Shown here piece after piece: positions 43,698 to 52,891 of a stretch of 64,000 nt of DNA (its first letter is position 1; each line of letters starts with the position of its first letter). The notes under the pieces are model-generated. The model was not told the DNA's origin. It did no database searches and saw only the letters and a list, made by a program, of their open reading frames with translations. The translations under genes and the position numbers were made by a program. Location of the stretch: positions 7,815,001-7,879,000 of the forward strand of contig NZ_CP059732.1 of assembly GCF_014117325.1 (NCBI RefSeq), given 5' to 3'. This DNA comes from Spirosoma foliorum (GTDB taxonomy: Bacteria > Bacteroidota > Bacteroidia > Cytophagales > Spirosomataceae).

Positions 43698-44144
43698 ATG
43701 CAACCTACTGAAGGCTCAATTGTTTCATTTATGGTTCTGGTGGTCGACGATGAGCCAACCGTCTTTGAACTTCTGACCAGAATTGCGCAGAAGGCATTTC
43801 CCGAAGCGACTTTTATCAACACTCGATCGGCCCCAGAAACACTGATTTATCTGGCCAAGACGACTAAGTTGCCTCAATTAGTCTTGTTGGACATCGATTT
43901 GAAGACCGAATCGAATGGTTTGGCTTTATTACCAGAGCTGGTTCAGCGGTTTCAAGGTAAAGTCCCTGTAATCATATTTAGTACAGATGGGGCCAAACTA
44001 ACTATTGAACAAGCCTATCACCTGGGCGCGGTGGCCTACACGGTGAAGCCCGATGATTTGGCGGGGTGGACTGATTATCTGGCGGTGATGAGGGCTTATT
44101 GGTATAAAACAACGCGGCTACCTACGGAGGATTCGCTCAATTAA
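43698..44144 (+). CDS. Receiver-only response regulator (Rcp1-like)
   Basis: 148 residues. VVDDEPTVFEL, LLDIDLKTES, VIIFSTDG and YTVKPDDLAGW carry all receiver residues. The MRAYWYKTTRLP tail matches the divergent partner at 43173. It converges on the 852-residue kinase, the most likely phosphate donor. Confidence 0.88.
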   Translation: MQPTEGSIVSFMVLVVDDEPTVFELLTRIAQKAFPEATFINTRSAPETLIYLAKTTKLPQLVLLDIDLKTESNGLALLPELVQRFQGKVPVIIFSTDGAKLTIEQAYHLGAVAYTVKPDDLAGWTDYLAVMRAYWYKTTRLPTEDSLN

Positions 44145-44189
44145 CCCCTTGCCGTTACCCGAATTCGAATAAGTCCTGAATAAACGAAT

Positions 44190-46748
44190 CTAAGCAATGG
44201 GTAGGTACACACTGAACCGGGCTCCTTGGTCAGGCTGGCTGCTAGCCGTGATGGCTCCGCCATGATTGGCCACGACCCGCTCACAAATAGCTAGGCCAAT
44301 ACCAGTCCCGGCAAATTCGCTCTTACCATGCAGCCGCTGAAAGACTTGGAATATGCGGTCCAGATACTTCTCATCGAAACCGATCCCATTGTCGACCACG
44401 TCAATCTGATGATAGGTTGAGGTTGCCCAGGCCGGCTTCACGGAAAGCGGGAGCTGGTCCGCTCCTAAGATTTGGGCGTTAATGTGAATGATCGGAGGAA
44501 TCGAACGTCCGGACGAGTCAGCCCTGCGAAACTTCAGGGCATTACTCAACAGATTCTGAAACAACATATCCAATTGAGCCGCATCCCCCTGCACGGTCGG
44601 TAAAGAGCCTATCTCCACCTGGGCATTGGTTTCACTAATCACCAAGTCGAGCGTAGAGAGTACCCGATGAATGGTTTCCGTCAGCGATACCGGCTTGTTA
44701 GCGTCCCGTTGAGTGGCAATGCGCGAAAAGTTCAACAAATCCCGGATTAAGGTGGACATTCGGCTAGCCGCAACCTGCATCCGCTTAATATACATTTGGT
44801 CTTCACTCGATAAGGCATCCTGCCGCATCGCTAATAGATCGCCAAACTGCTGGATTTTGCGCAAAGGCTCCTGCAAGTCATGGGAAGCTACATAGGCAAA
44901 GGTTTGCAGATTGGCATTCGAGCGCAGCAGCAATCCGTTGGCCTCTTCCAACTCTTCATTCAGTGTGGCATACTCTTCAAGGCTGGCAGCCAGTTTTCCG
45001 TTGGTTGCCGCTAATTCCTCGGTCCGGGTTTGTACTTCATTTTCCAACGCCAACTGTAAGGCTTGTTGCATCGTGATATCCTGCGCCGTACCCGCCAGGA
45101 TTAGTGCGTTGCCATCCGCATCGAAGGTGGTCTGTCCGCTGGCATGAATGATGCGCTCATGCCCCGTTTTGCTATGCAAGATGGTATATACCTCATCAAA
45201 ATGGCCAGTACCCCCTTTTTGAAGCGCCCGCCCGATTGCTACATTAATTCGCTTCTGGTCTTTAGGGTGAATACGGGGGGAAGGGACCTGTTGTAAAACG
45301 GGCTCTGTGGTACCTAACCAGGTTTGCAGTCGTTCCGAATACGTAATTTGCCCGGTTTGGGCATTAATAGCCCAAGTGCCTAATTCTGCCAGTTCAATGG
45401 CATTCCGCAGAGCCGCTTCACTGTCCCGCAGCGCCAATTCTCGCTGCTTGGTTTGGGTAATATCAGCAGCATGGACAATCAACCCAAGTACCTGTTCCTC
45501 TTTGTTTTTGTAAGGTGTATAGGTGATGTTCAACCATTTTCCTTCCCCCATTCGAGTGGGAGACCACAATTCGTAGCGTTCCTGTTGTCCTCCATAAGCA
45601 ATGGCTAAATGAGGCAGTACGTTTTGATAAGCCGCTTCGCCAATAAACTCGCGTACCGTTTTTCCAATGGCCTCCGTTGGATTGACCCCGAACCAGTGCC
45701 GGAAGGTATCATTATAGTACTGATAGCGTTGCTGGTCATCCAGGTAAAAAATCATCGCTGGTACTGTATTGCTTAACAGTTCCAGATGGGCTCTGCTTTC
45801 TTCGACCTTTTTTCGAGCCAGTACTTGTTCAGTGATTTCATTAGCGACCACGGTGACACCACGAATGGTTCCATCAACTGCTCGAAGAGGTTGATAGACG
45901 AAGTTGAAATACACCAGTTCAAGTTGACCCTTTCGCATTAAGGGAGCGTTTAACTCATTGGCGTACAAAGGTTCACCAGTAGCGAGGACAGTGGCCAACA
46001 GTTCTTCGTAGCCCTTCCCCTTAATTTCTGGCATGGCCTCAAACATAGGTTTTCCCAGCAACTCATCCGCTGGGCGGCCAACAAGCTGCTGATAAGCCTG
46101 GTTGGCCGTTTCGATAATGTGATCAGAACCCTGGAAGACAGCCATAGCAATGGGAGCCTGTTCCACCAGGGCCCGGAACTGTTGTTCAGGAAACTGGACC
46201 TGCTGTCGGCTTTTGGTCGCTTCGGTTGTATCCTGACAGTTGACCAACACTCCACCATGCTGGCCATGATCATCAAGAATCAGACTACAGGAAAAAGTCC
46301 AATAAACCTCCTCCCAAACACCATGACGCTCAAGCCGTATCGGTACCTCCTGACTAGTAACGGGCTCACCCGTCTTGCGGACGCTGCTGAGCATGGGGAT
46401 CATAAAGTCCCAGTCTTTTCCGCATAGCTCCTGAACAGGTTGACCAAGGGTCGGATGTTTTTCTGGGGTCAGGCTCGGAATCACCGCGTCATTGTAGAAG
46501 CTATAAAGCTCTTCTCCCCAAAATACAAACATGGGTAGGCTTGCCTGTAGCAGATTACTAACAGAGGCCCGTAAACTGTAAGGCCATTGGTCGGGTGTAC
46601 CTAAGCCGGTTTTAGACCAGTCATACTGCCGAAGGAAGGCTGCCGTCTTGCCGTTTCCCTGTAGAAAAGGGTAATGCTTAGGGTTAGAAGTTGTCTCCAA
46701 AGTGGAAGCTGTTGACGCTATAGGGCGTTTGCCGATTGGCCTAGCCAA
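44190..46748 (-). CDS. Multi-PAS sensor histidine kinase
   Basis: 852 residues, starting at a TTG because no suitable ATG lies before the conserved domain and a stop lies just upstream. The first sensory segment (DWSKTGLGTPDQWPYSLRASVS) is closely related to that of the kinase at 27420. Three or four PAS domains follow, then HisKA with FAYVASHDLQEPLRKIQQFGDLL and the ATPase with LLSNALKFR and DNGIGFDEKYLDRIF. No receiver. It lies between two divergent receiver-only gene pairs. Confidence 0.92.
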   Translation of the reverse strand: MARPIGKRPIASTASTLETTSNPKHYPFLQGNGKTAAFLRQYDWSKTGLGTPDQWPYSLRASVSNLLQASLPMFVFWGEELYSFYNDAVIPSLTPEKHPTLGQPVQELCGKDWDFMIPMLSSVRKTGEPVTSQEVPIRLERHGVWEEVYWTFSCSLILDDHGQHGGVLVNCQDTTEATKSRQQVQFPEQQFRALVEQAPIAMAVFQGSDHIIETANQAYQQLVGRPADELLGKPMFEAMPEIKGKGYEELLATVLATGEPLYANELNAPLMRKGQLELVYFNFVYQPLRAVDGTIRGVTVVANEITEQVLARKKVEESRAHLELLSNTVPAMIFYLDDQQRYQYYNDTFRHWFGVNPTEAIGKTVREFIGEAAYQNVLPHLAIAYGGQQERYELWSPTRMGEGKWLNITYTPYKNKEEQVLGLIVHAADITQTKQRELALRDSEAALRNAIELAELGTWAINAQTGQITYSERLQTWLGTTEPVLQQVPSPRIHPKDQKRINVAIGRALQKGGTGHFDEVYTILHSKTGHERIIHASGQTTFDADGNALILAGTAQDITMQQALQLALENEVQTRTEELAATNGKLAASLEEYATLNEELEEANGLLLRSNANLQTFAYVASHDLQEPLRKIQQFGDLLAMRQDALSSEDQMYIKRMQVAASRMSTLIRDLLNFSRIATQRDANKPVSLTETIHRVLSTLDLVISETNAQVEIGSLPTVQGDAAQLDMLFQNLLSNALKFRRADSSGRSIPPIIHINAQILGADQLPLSVKPAWATSTYHQIDVVDNGIGFDEKYLDRIFQVFQRLHGKSEFAGTGIGLAICERVVANHGGAITASSQPDQGARFSVYLPIA

Positions 46749-46940
46749 GGTTTACTGAGGACAAAAATAAGAAGTATGACGTATTTGATCGACTTACCGG
46801 TAAAAAGGAAGCACCCAGCGGACTTTTTTCGGTTTTGCCGCGACGTTGAGTGCTCATTTTCAAAATAAATATGGCTAAAGCCATCTTGCAAATTCAGCAA
46901 CTAATAGTCCACTAATCCCTATTTTGGGTATTACGTTAGT

Positions 46941-47002
46941 TCGCGCTAGGCGCGACGGTGTGGTTTCACGAAACGCTCAGGCTGATGGCTTGGGCGTTTT
47001 TT
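46941..47002 (+). ncRNA. Candidate structured RNA, GGTGTGG family, unit 4
   Basis: Hairpin TCGCGC/GCGCGA (46941-46955), one base, GGTGTGG (46957-46963), then terminator AACGCTCAGG.../..TTGGGCGTT and a T run. Same order as the units at 24.8-25.3 kb, with different hairpin bases. Confidence 0.5.
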
Positions 47003-47096
47003 ATGACATCCCCTCATCCCTACGTCTGCTAGCCGTAGCTAGCATTCACAAAGGTTGATTGCTAAACACCAGCCTCTTTTGGGTCTGGCGTTTAGC

Positions 47097-47215
47097 ATAA
47101 AAACAGCCGCCACCTAGTAGGTAACGGCTGATTGCTGCATGTAATAAACTAAAATATCATTTACACTACTGACAAGCCAGGCTGTTGGTTACTGGCAGTG
47201 AGGTAACGGGCGAAG
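47097..47215 (-). ncRNA. 119-bp structured repeat, copy B
   Basis: Same ends and length as copy A at 39993. On the minus strand it ends AGCCGTTACCT/AGGTGGCGGCT plus GTTTTTAT, where several pairs differ from copy A but still pair. A further CTGGCGTTTAGC hairpin lies just to its left (47061-47096). Confidence 0.5.
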
Positions 47216-47323
47216 AAAAAGCTACAATCGAATGAAAAGGCTTTAGAGCAGGATCAACTGAGCGTTTATTCTATTCACATCATCCTATCACAAGCACCTT
47301 TCAACAAGAACACTTAGTCTGCT

Positions 47324-47445
47324 ACTAGTGCTCTTCCAAAAGAGTTTTTTTTGATTCTACTAGATTCTTTTGGTACTAGATGACTGATTATCAGAATCGA
47401 TAGAATCTACAGAAACTATAGAATCTAAATTGGAAAAGCACTAGT
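47324..47445. repeat. Large imperfect palindrome with iterated GATTCTA units
   Basis: The outer arms ACTAGTGCTCTTCCA (47324-47338) and TGGAAAAGCACTAGT (47431-47445) pair. Inside are repeated GATTCTA/TAGAATC units on both arms. Similar TAGAATC iterations occur at about 3828-3862. Confidence 0.7.
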
Positions 47446-47479
47446 CATCCCTAATTCCTGTATCCGACTGTATTAGTAA

Positions 47480-47893
47480 TTACACGCATTGATCCAGATG
47501 CCAGGCTTTACGAAGATGAAGAACCATTTGGCCAAGCAAATCCACACTAATGGGCTTTATCAGATACTCATTTGCCCCTAAGGCATATGCATCCTGGCGA
47601 TCTGTGGAATCACTTGAGGTTGTTAGAATCACAATTGGGGTGTGTTTATACTGCGTGCTAAGGCGCAACACCTGCAAGGCTTCCAGGCCATTGAGTCGAG
47701 GCATGTTCAAATCAAGGATAATTAAGCAGGGTTCTGAGGTCAATTGGGCCAGAGCATCCAGCAAAGCCAGACCATCCTCAGCAAAGATCAACTCACATTC
47801 GGGGCTGTGTTGAGCGAAGGCGTATTTTAATAGTAAACGATCATCTTCGTCGTCATCAGCGATAAAGACAGCATGAGTAGGGTATTGATCCAT
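47480..47893 (-). CDS. Receiver-only response regulator
   Basis: 137 residues from the ATG at 47893. IADDDEDDRLLL, IILDLNMPRLNG, IVILTTSSD and EYLIKPIS contain the acidic pocket, phospho-Asp, Thr and Lys of a complete receiver. The C-terminal LRKAWHLDQCV is short. Divergent from the receiver at 48034. Likely acts with one of the orphan kinases. Confidence 0.9.
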   Translation of the reverse strand: MDQYPTHAVFIADDDEDDRLLLKYAFAQHSPECELIFAEDGLALLDALAQLTSEPCLIILDLNMPRLNGLEALQVLRLSTQYKHTPIVILTTSSDSTDRQDAYALGANEYLIKPISVDLLGQMVLHLRKAWHLDQCV

Positions 47894-48033
47894 TAGCTCG
47901 TTGTTACGGAGAAGGCGAATATACAACAATGAGCAGAATTCATTTACCCTAAATGCAGTAAGTGGATTAGTTTAGAATGTGTAAACAATAGCGCGCTTAT
48001 TGATGTCTATAGGTATTGCTTACAACCGAATCA

Positions 48034-48432
48034 ATGATACCAATATCGACAATGCCCTGGATAGCTCTACTGGATGATGATGAGGACGATTTTACATTCT
48101 GGCAATATGGCGTTGAAACTTGGGCAAAACCAGTAGTGCTCAAATGGTTTTTATCCGCCGAATCGTTTCTTGCCGAAGCGTCCAGGGCTAGTAGTAAACC
48201 AACGGCCATCGTTCTGGATGGAATAGTCCCAGATGACGATCAGGAAAGCTGGCTAACGACCTTTCTGGGCCATATGTGTTGTCAGAACATTCCCATCTTT
48301 ATACTTGCTGGTCAATTTAGTCAGGCGCATCAAGAACGTTTTCTGGCACTCGGAGCCACTGGTTATCTACTAAAGCCAAGCTCTACTGATGAGCTTCAGG
48401 CTGTGATTCTGCAAGTAATCGATAAGCAGTGA
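48034..48432 (+). CDS. Receiver-only protein with altered switch residue
   Basis: 132 residues from the ATG at 48034 (48052 possible). LLDDDEDDF and IVLDGIVPDDD keep the acidic pocket and Asp, and YLLKPSS keeps Lys, but the usual Thr/Ser after strand 4 is Ala (IFILAGQ). It may therefore be phosphorylated without the normal conformational switch, or act as a phosphate sink. Divergent from the receiver at 47480. Confidence 0.8.
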   Translation: MIPISTMPWIALLDDDEDDFTFWQYGVETWAKPVVLKWFLSAESFLAEASRASSKPTAIVLDGIVPDDDQESWLTTFLGHMCCQNIPIFILAGQFSQAHQERFLALGATGYLLKPSSTDELQAVILQVIDKQ

Positions 48433-48579
48433 TGTCTACTTAATCTAACGTGAATAATGGGTTAAGCCGTTAGGCGGCTACCCGTCGCGGTAGGTATCAT
48501 TATTCATGAAAAAGGTCGGCTTCAATTTAGAGCCGACCTTTAAAAGACATTTAGTATACTTACTAAGAATTAAATTTGA

Positions 48580-49005
48580 TTAATTCGAGGAAGTCGTTGT
48601 AGTAGGCTTCGTCATTTTACCTTTACGGTTGCCGCGTCCCTGAGATTGCGAAGATCCTTTATCCATCGTCCCATCCTGAGTTGACATCGAGTTGCCGGTT
48701 TGGGTGCCTGTCGCATCTGTTGACGAATTGTCACGCTGATTGCCCATTCCATTCGTCGATGAGCCGTTACTCATCGATCCTGAACGACCTGATTTGCGAC
48801 GACCACCCTGGCCAGTCTGATCGCCATTCATGGAGCCTGTTCCTGAAGTGCTACCTGTTCCTACTGTTGATCCGTTTTGAGCAGCCGAGCCGTTCGTACC
48901 GTTGCCTGTACCACTACCGCTGGTAGTGGTAGGTGTTGTTTGCGCCTGTGCGCTGAAGGTAGCAATGCCGACTAGCATAGCCCCGAGTATGATTACCTTT
49001 TTCAT
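48580..49005 (-). CDS. Secreted low-complexity Ser/Gly/Thr-rich protein
   Basis: 141 residues from the ATG at 49005, which starts a signal peptide (MKKVIILGAMLVGIATFSAQA). The mature protein is mostly Gly, Ser, Thr and Asn with basic patches (GRRKSGRSG, GRGNRKGKMTK). No defined fold. It looks like an extracellular or periplasmic disordered protein, similar to the one at 40441. Function unknown. Confidence 0.7.
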   Translation of the reverse strand: MKKVIILGAMLVGIATFSAQAQTTPTTTSGSGTGNGTNGSAAQNGSTVGTGSTSGTGSMNGDQTGQGGRRKSGRSGSMSNGSSTNGMGNQRDNSSTDATGTQTGNSMSTQDGTMDKGSSQSQGRGNRKGKMTKPTTTTSSN

Positions 49006-49165
49006 AACCTTGAGTTGATTACACCTATTTAGTTGATAGGTAAGCATCTAACACGAGGAAATTGAGAAGAGGTAAAAAACTGTCTTATTAATGAGAATAT
49101 GGTACTATGTATAGCAAATCGCTATGAGTTAACACTTTTGACAATGGTTCATTGCCTAATCGTTA

Positions 49166-49453
49166 CTAGGCGATTGACAGTAGTTCACCAAGCTGATCCA
49201 TTTCGTGTTTCAGCTCATGAATAGCATGTGTTTTACCTTCCTGAACCTCTGCCAGGCACTTATAGGCATCATCTCTGAGCAGGCTCCAGGCTCGGGCATG
49301 GGAGTCAGAATCTTCATCGGTCAGCATCAGCGATTGAACGATGTCTATAATTCGATTATAGGCTGCGGTAATCTCGTCGGCACTAGTGGTTGAGGGTAGC
49401 TCCTTAAAGGCGCTTATTTCAGTTGCGAGTTGGTCTTTTAGTTCTTCATTCAT
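49166..49453 (-). CDS. Small acidic helical protein (95 aa)
   Basis: 95 residues, highly acidic (DEDSD, EELKDQ) and predicted to be alpha-helical. No signal peptide or membrane helix. It is encoded just after the phage-like gene at 49489 with a 36-bp gap on the same strand, so the two may be co-transcribed. Family not recognised. Confidence 0.6.
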   Translation of the reverse strand: MNEELKDQLATEISAFKELPSTTSADEITAAYNRIIDIVQSLMLTDEDSDSHARAWSLLRDDAYKCLAEVQEGKTHAIHELKHEMDQLGELLSIA

Positions 49454-49488
49454 AGTCTTTGTTTCGAGATAGCTAACAGGACCTTACC

Positions 49489-50094
49489 TTATTTGCGATA
49501 TGTGGTAATAGCCTCTTCGTAAATCCGGACACCTGGTATATCTCTCGCACCATTGGCGATATCAGCTTTAATTGCGGCTTCATCAATGATCCAGTAGCCG
49601 TTCGGCACTTGATTGGGATCTACGATTTCAAAGGTCCATCTCATCTGTACGCCTTTAGGTTTAGCGATTAAGGCGACTTCCGGTGTAAGCCAGTTTGTCT
49701 CGCCGGATTGAGCTAGTGAGGCTTGCTGGGCGGCTTCAGCCTGCTGATGTTCCCTCACTCGTAATAGCTCCCGGTTATAATGCTCAACAGCATCTTTCAG
49801 GGGTTGCATCGCGGCCAGGATGGGAGCCGTCATTTCCTTTTCCAATTCAATCCAGTCATGTTTCTGCTGGTCGAGTTGACGGGTAATCTTGAGCCGCTCA
49901 ACTGTTACAAGCTTGATTAAATCATGGCCCTGAGCAACGTGTTTGATGAGTGCTTCCTGTTGTTCGGGCGTGCCACAGACGGCTGGTTGTCGACGCAGAA
50001 ACGTAACGTAGTCCGATAGGGTGGCTTGTAGCTGCTGGCGTCCGCTGGAATCATTGAGTGAGAGGCCAGTGGTTGGGTTGGTTTGGGTAGTCAT
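49489..50094 (-). CDS. Phage-like coiled-coil protein
   Basis: 201 residues. A helical N-terminal half rich in Gln and Glu (ITRQLDQQKHDWIELEKEM) leads to MRWTFEIVDPNQVPNGYWIIDEAAIKADIANGARDIPGVRIYEE. That C-terminal block (W-x-F-x-(V/I)-V-D-P-x-x-V-P ... I-P-G-V-x-I) is well known from phage proteins near recombination genes. No other phage gene is intact nearby, so it may be a domesticated remnant. A copy of its tail lies at 41181. Confidence 0.7.
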   Translation of the reverse strand: MTTQTNPTTGLSLNDSSGRQQLQATLSDYVTFLRRQPAVCGTPEQQEALIKHVAQGHDLIKLVTVERLKITRQLDQQKHDWIELEKEMTAPILAAMQPLKDAVEHYNRELLRVREHQQAEAAQQASLAQSGETNWLTPEVALIAKPKGVQMRWTFEIVDPNQVPNGYWIIDEAAIKADIANGARDIPGVRIYEEAITTYRK

Positions 50095-50273
50095 ACCCCT
50101 AAAAGCAACGAACAGGTATAAATGTTGGCTAAATCATATATGTTGAGTAGCTCTAAGTTCCCCTAAAGTCGTAATAGCTATAGGGATTTGGGCGAAACCA
50201 GGCATATTAGATCGGTTTTCTCAAAAAAATAACCCCATCCTTAGGCGGACAGGGCTAATACTTTTTCTTTGAT

Positions 50274-50306
50274 GAACGTGCTCTTATGGGTTAAATTCAC
50301 GTTGGT
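50274..50306 (+). other. Degenerate copy of the GCTCTTATGGGTTA RNA element
   Basis: GCTCTTATGGGTTAAATTCACGTTGG retains the conserved block and the first terminator arm of the family, but no matching CCAACGT arm follows. It faces the full copy at 50342-50423. Confidence 0.5.
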
Positions 50307-50341
50307 ATTCTTTAGACGGTCAAAGTGTATTTTGGACACAT

Positions 50342-50423
50342 AAAAAAACGTTGGCACTAGTAGCACCAACGTTTATATCTAACCCATAAGAGCTCGCAGG
50401 CTACTAGATGTAGACCTGCAATC
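50342..50423 (-). ncRNA. Candidate structured RNA, GCTCTTATGGGTTAG family, copy 2
   Basis: Reading the minus strand: hairpin TTGCAGG-CTAC/GTAG-CCTGCGA (50394-50421), then GCTCTTATGGGTTAG (50379-50393), then terminator AAACGTTGG/CCAACGTTT and a T run. The hairpin differs from copy 1 at several paired positions with pairing kept. Confidence 0.6.
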
Positions 50424-50687
50424 GGGGTCAATATAGTTGAAGAAATGAAGCTAGTGGTAACTTATTGGCTGTTTTTTGAATTAATTTGGCAACAAATAAC
50501 TTAACTCCCACAGCATCAGAAAGTCGTCTACTTGTAGACTATCACTTACCTGGCAAAAGAGAACAGGCATTCACCCTGTCTTAATACATGCCACTAACAG
50601 ATAGGTAATCCGTTAATGGCAAGTTTGAAAAAACCTGACTGATTTAACGAACGTTTCTTTTTTATCAGGAATAGAAGATTGTCAGTG

Positions 50688-52019
50688 TTAAATTTTTTCG
50701 ACTTTTAGGACTGTTGATAAATCTTTATAGCGCCGTAAAACCAACCCAGTAAGTAGCAGAGCCACCACGGCTAAGCCACCGGCCAGTAAGCCAATTGTGG
50801 GTGCCTGAATATAAACCAATGCCTGCCCCGCCAGAAATGATCCGGCAATATCCGACAAATTTATAAATGCCATGTAGGTGGTGAACTGTGATCCTTCCAC
50901 CCCAGGTCGACAGACTGACATGAGCAGCGGTATAGCTGCCACACTTAGGCTAGGGTCCATAAAATACAAAGCGACCAGGCCAGTTTGGGCAACCGTCCGA
51001 TTGCTCCAGGTGGGCTCCAGGAGGTTAAATACAAGCAGATAGGTTGCGATAAGCGCTAAAACAAAAACCAGTAAACGACGGGCCCCGATTCGGTCAGCCA
51101 GATAGCCCCCTAGAAGGGCAACACTGGTGGCAACCAGCATACCATAGGTACCAGTAAGAATAGACACGGATGTGTCGGCCCAGCCCAGCTTGTGAATCAG
51201 GTGATAATTGTAGGATCTCAAAAACAGACTTATGCTTACATAAGTGGCTACCACCCCGCCAAATAATAATAAGCTTCGTTTGGCGAAAATGCCTTTCAAT
51301 AATTCGGCAAATAGCCAGCTGAAGGTATGATTGGGCCCCGCTTTTTTGGCCTCAGTAGCCGGGAATAAGGATTCTCGACGAGTCAAAAAGGGGGAAAGCC
51401 GATCCTCAGGACGCTCCCGGATGAAAAAAGTCAATAGGGTTAGGGCTAGTAGGCAGAGCGTTTGGGTTAGGGCTGCCTCAAAAAAACCATATCTCCGCAG
51501 AATCTGCGCAAAAACGGCAGCACCTACGCCGGTACCTAGCAGAAAGCCTGCCCGCATGAAGGCGTTTACGCGTCCCCGTTCCTGGTCGGGAATGACCGAA
51601 ATGGCCATGGCGTCAACGCTTGCATCCTGTATGGCAGCAAAGATGCTGTGGACCAGGAAGCAGCCCCCTAGTGTCTGAAGCTGGGTTATGGGATTGTGAA
51701 TGAAGAGCAGAGCGATTGAGGCCAGAAGCGCCAATAGTTGAGCACCTAGCACCCAAGGTTTCCGACGCCCCATTGACGAGCGTTGATAGCGGTCAATCAA
51801 GGGCCCCCAGACAAATTGAAACGCCCAGGGTAGCCCCACTAGGGCCGCAAACGAACCCACGGAGGACGACTTAACTCCTTCGGCGGTTAAATAGTTGGCT
51901 AAGGCGGTGAGCGAAAAACCAGCCGGAATGCCCTGCATGATATACAGGTAAAAGAAAACGCCGTAACGTAATGGTCGATTCTGGGAAAGTACCAGCGGAA
52001 AAGCAGAAACTATAGGCAT
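50688..52019 (-). CDS. AmpG-like MFS permease
   Basis: 443 residues from the ATG at 52019; the longer frame adds an unlikely polar leader. YLYIMQGIPAGFSLTALANYL and PWAFQFVWGPLIDRYQRSSMGRRKPWVL are the AmpG hallmark (QGxPxG and the loop-2 motif). VDAMAISVIPDQERGRVNAFMRAGF is another. AmpG carries anhydro-muropeptides into the cytoplasm for peptidoglycan recycling; in this phylum many relatives have unknown cargo, so the exact role is uncertain. Confidence 0.85.
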   Translation of the reverse strand: MPIVSAFPLVLSQNRPLRYGVFFYLYIMQGIPAGFSLTALANYLTAEGVKSSSVGSFAALVGLPWAFQFVWGPLIDRYQRSSMGRRKPWVLGAQLLALLASIALLFIHNPITQLQTLGGCFLVHSIFAAIQDASVDAMAISVIPDQERGRVNAFMRAGFLLGTGVGAAVFAQILRRYGFFEAALTQTLCLLALTLLTFFIRERPEDRLSPFLTRRESLFPATEAKKAGPNHTFSWLFAELLKGIFAKRSLLLFGGVVATYVSISLFLRSYNYHLIHKLGWADTSVSILTGTYGMLVATSVALLGGYLADRIGARRLLVFVLALIATYLLVFNLLEPTWSNRTVAQTGLVALYFMDPSLSVAAIPLLMSVCRPGVEGSQFTTYMAFINLSDIAGSFLAGQALVYIQAPTIGLLAGGLAVVALLLTGLVLRRYKDLSTVLKVEKI

Positions 52020-52314
52020 AATGGGTTTACACCAGGCAGTTATACGATCTGATTTAGCCGGGCTAGTAAGTGGCCAGTAAGACTCTTTGCTTAGGAATAA
52101 TGTTTTGAGAGTTGGGTTGTAGTTGGGCAACAGGCTTTATGGCCCGTAATTAGTCCTAGCTTTCGACTTAAAACTACCCTATTCATATGGCATTTTGAGG
52201 ATAGGATTGTCCTTACTAAGCGCTCTCCATTGCTGTAGGCTTAAACAAAAAGGCCCGGCACCAATAACACCAGGACTTCTAAACCCACTCATATATATAG
52301 CCTGTTAGCTTTCC

Positions 52315-52463
52315 AGCTCTTTTACTTTCTGTTCGATAAACTCATTCATCTGCATTCCCGAGTGAATAAATGAACCAGCTTGAGAAGGCCGAATTACCCC
52401 CGCTACTTCACCTCCAGTGTGATAGCTGGCTGGTTGCTGCCGAACTGTGTCTACACTAGGCTA
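52315..52463 (-). pseudogene. Short gene fragment, start lost
   Basis: About 48 codons read SYHTGGEVAGVIRPSQAG and end MNEFIEQKVKELES then stop. The composition looks protein-coding but no ATG or clear upstream part is found. It lies in a zone of integrase and phage remnants. Confidence 0.3.
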
Positions 52464-52474
52464 ATTATATAGAA

Positions 52475-52888
52475 TTGCCCCAAATAGAGTTTGTCTATTC
52501 CAATAACCTCTTCATGCAGCATGACCGAGCTAAGCAGGCTGGAACCAGGCTTGTTCAGACCGTAGACGTAACGCCTAGAGCATTGCGGCTCCTGGAAAAG
52601 TATAACGGGTCTAAGGGGCTCTTTTATGGCTCGAACTGGAGCAAGCAACTAAAAACGATTGCGCGTCTGACGGATCTACGTGACCCGAAAACGGGCGAAT
52701 TTATTCGACTCCTGTTTGGGATGGGTTGTGATACAGGCTTAACTGCTCGTGGGATTCGGAGTGATAATGATATGCAGATGACGCGTCTGGGAGGGTGGTC
52801 CTCAACACGTCCTGCGCGACGGTACATCGGCCTGGATCTAAAGATTATTGCCGGTTTTGCTACTAACTCATCCGTTGTATCGTACTAA
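52475..52888 (+). pseudogene. Remnant of a tyrosine recombinase (integrase)
   Basis: 137 codons after a TTG. TVDVTPRALRLLEKY and LFYGSNWSKQLKTIARLTDL fit the start of the tyrosine-recombinase catalytic domain, but the expected H-x-x-R and catalytic Tyr region is replaced by degraded sequence (GRGI, WSSTRPARRYIGLD retains only a WSS..Y echo). Too short and incomplete to act. The next small gene begins 4 bp later. Confidence 0.55.
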
Positions 52889-52891
52889 GCC

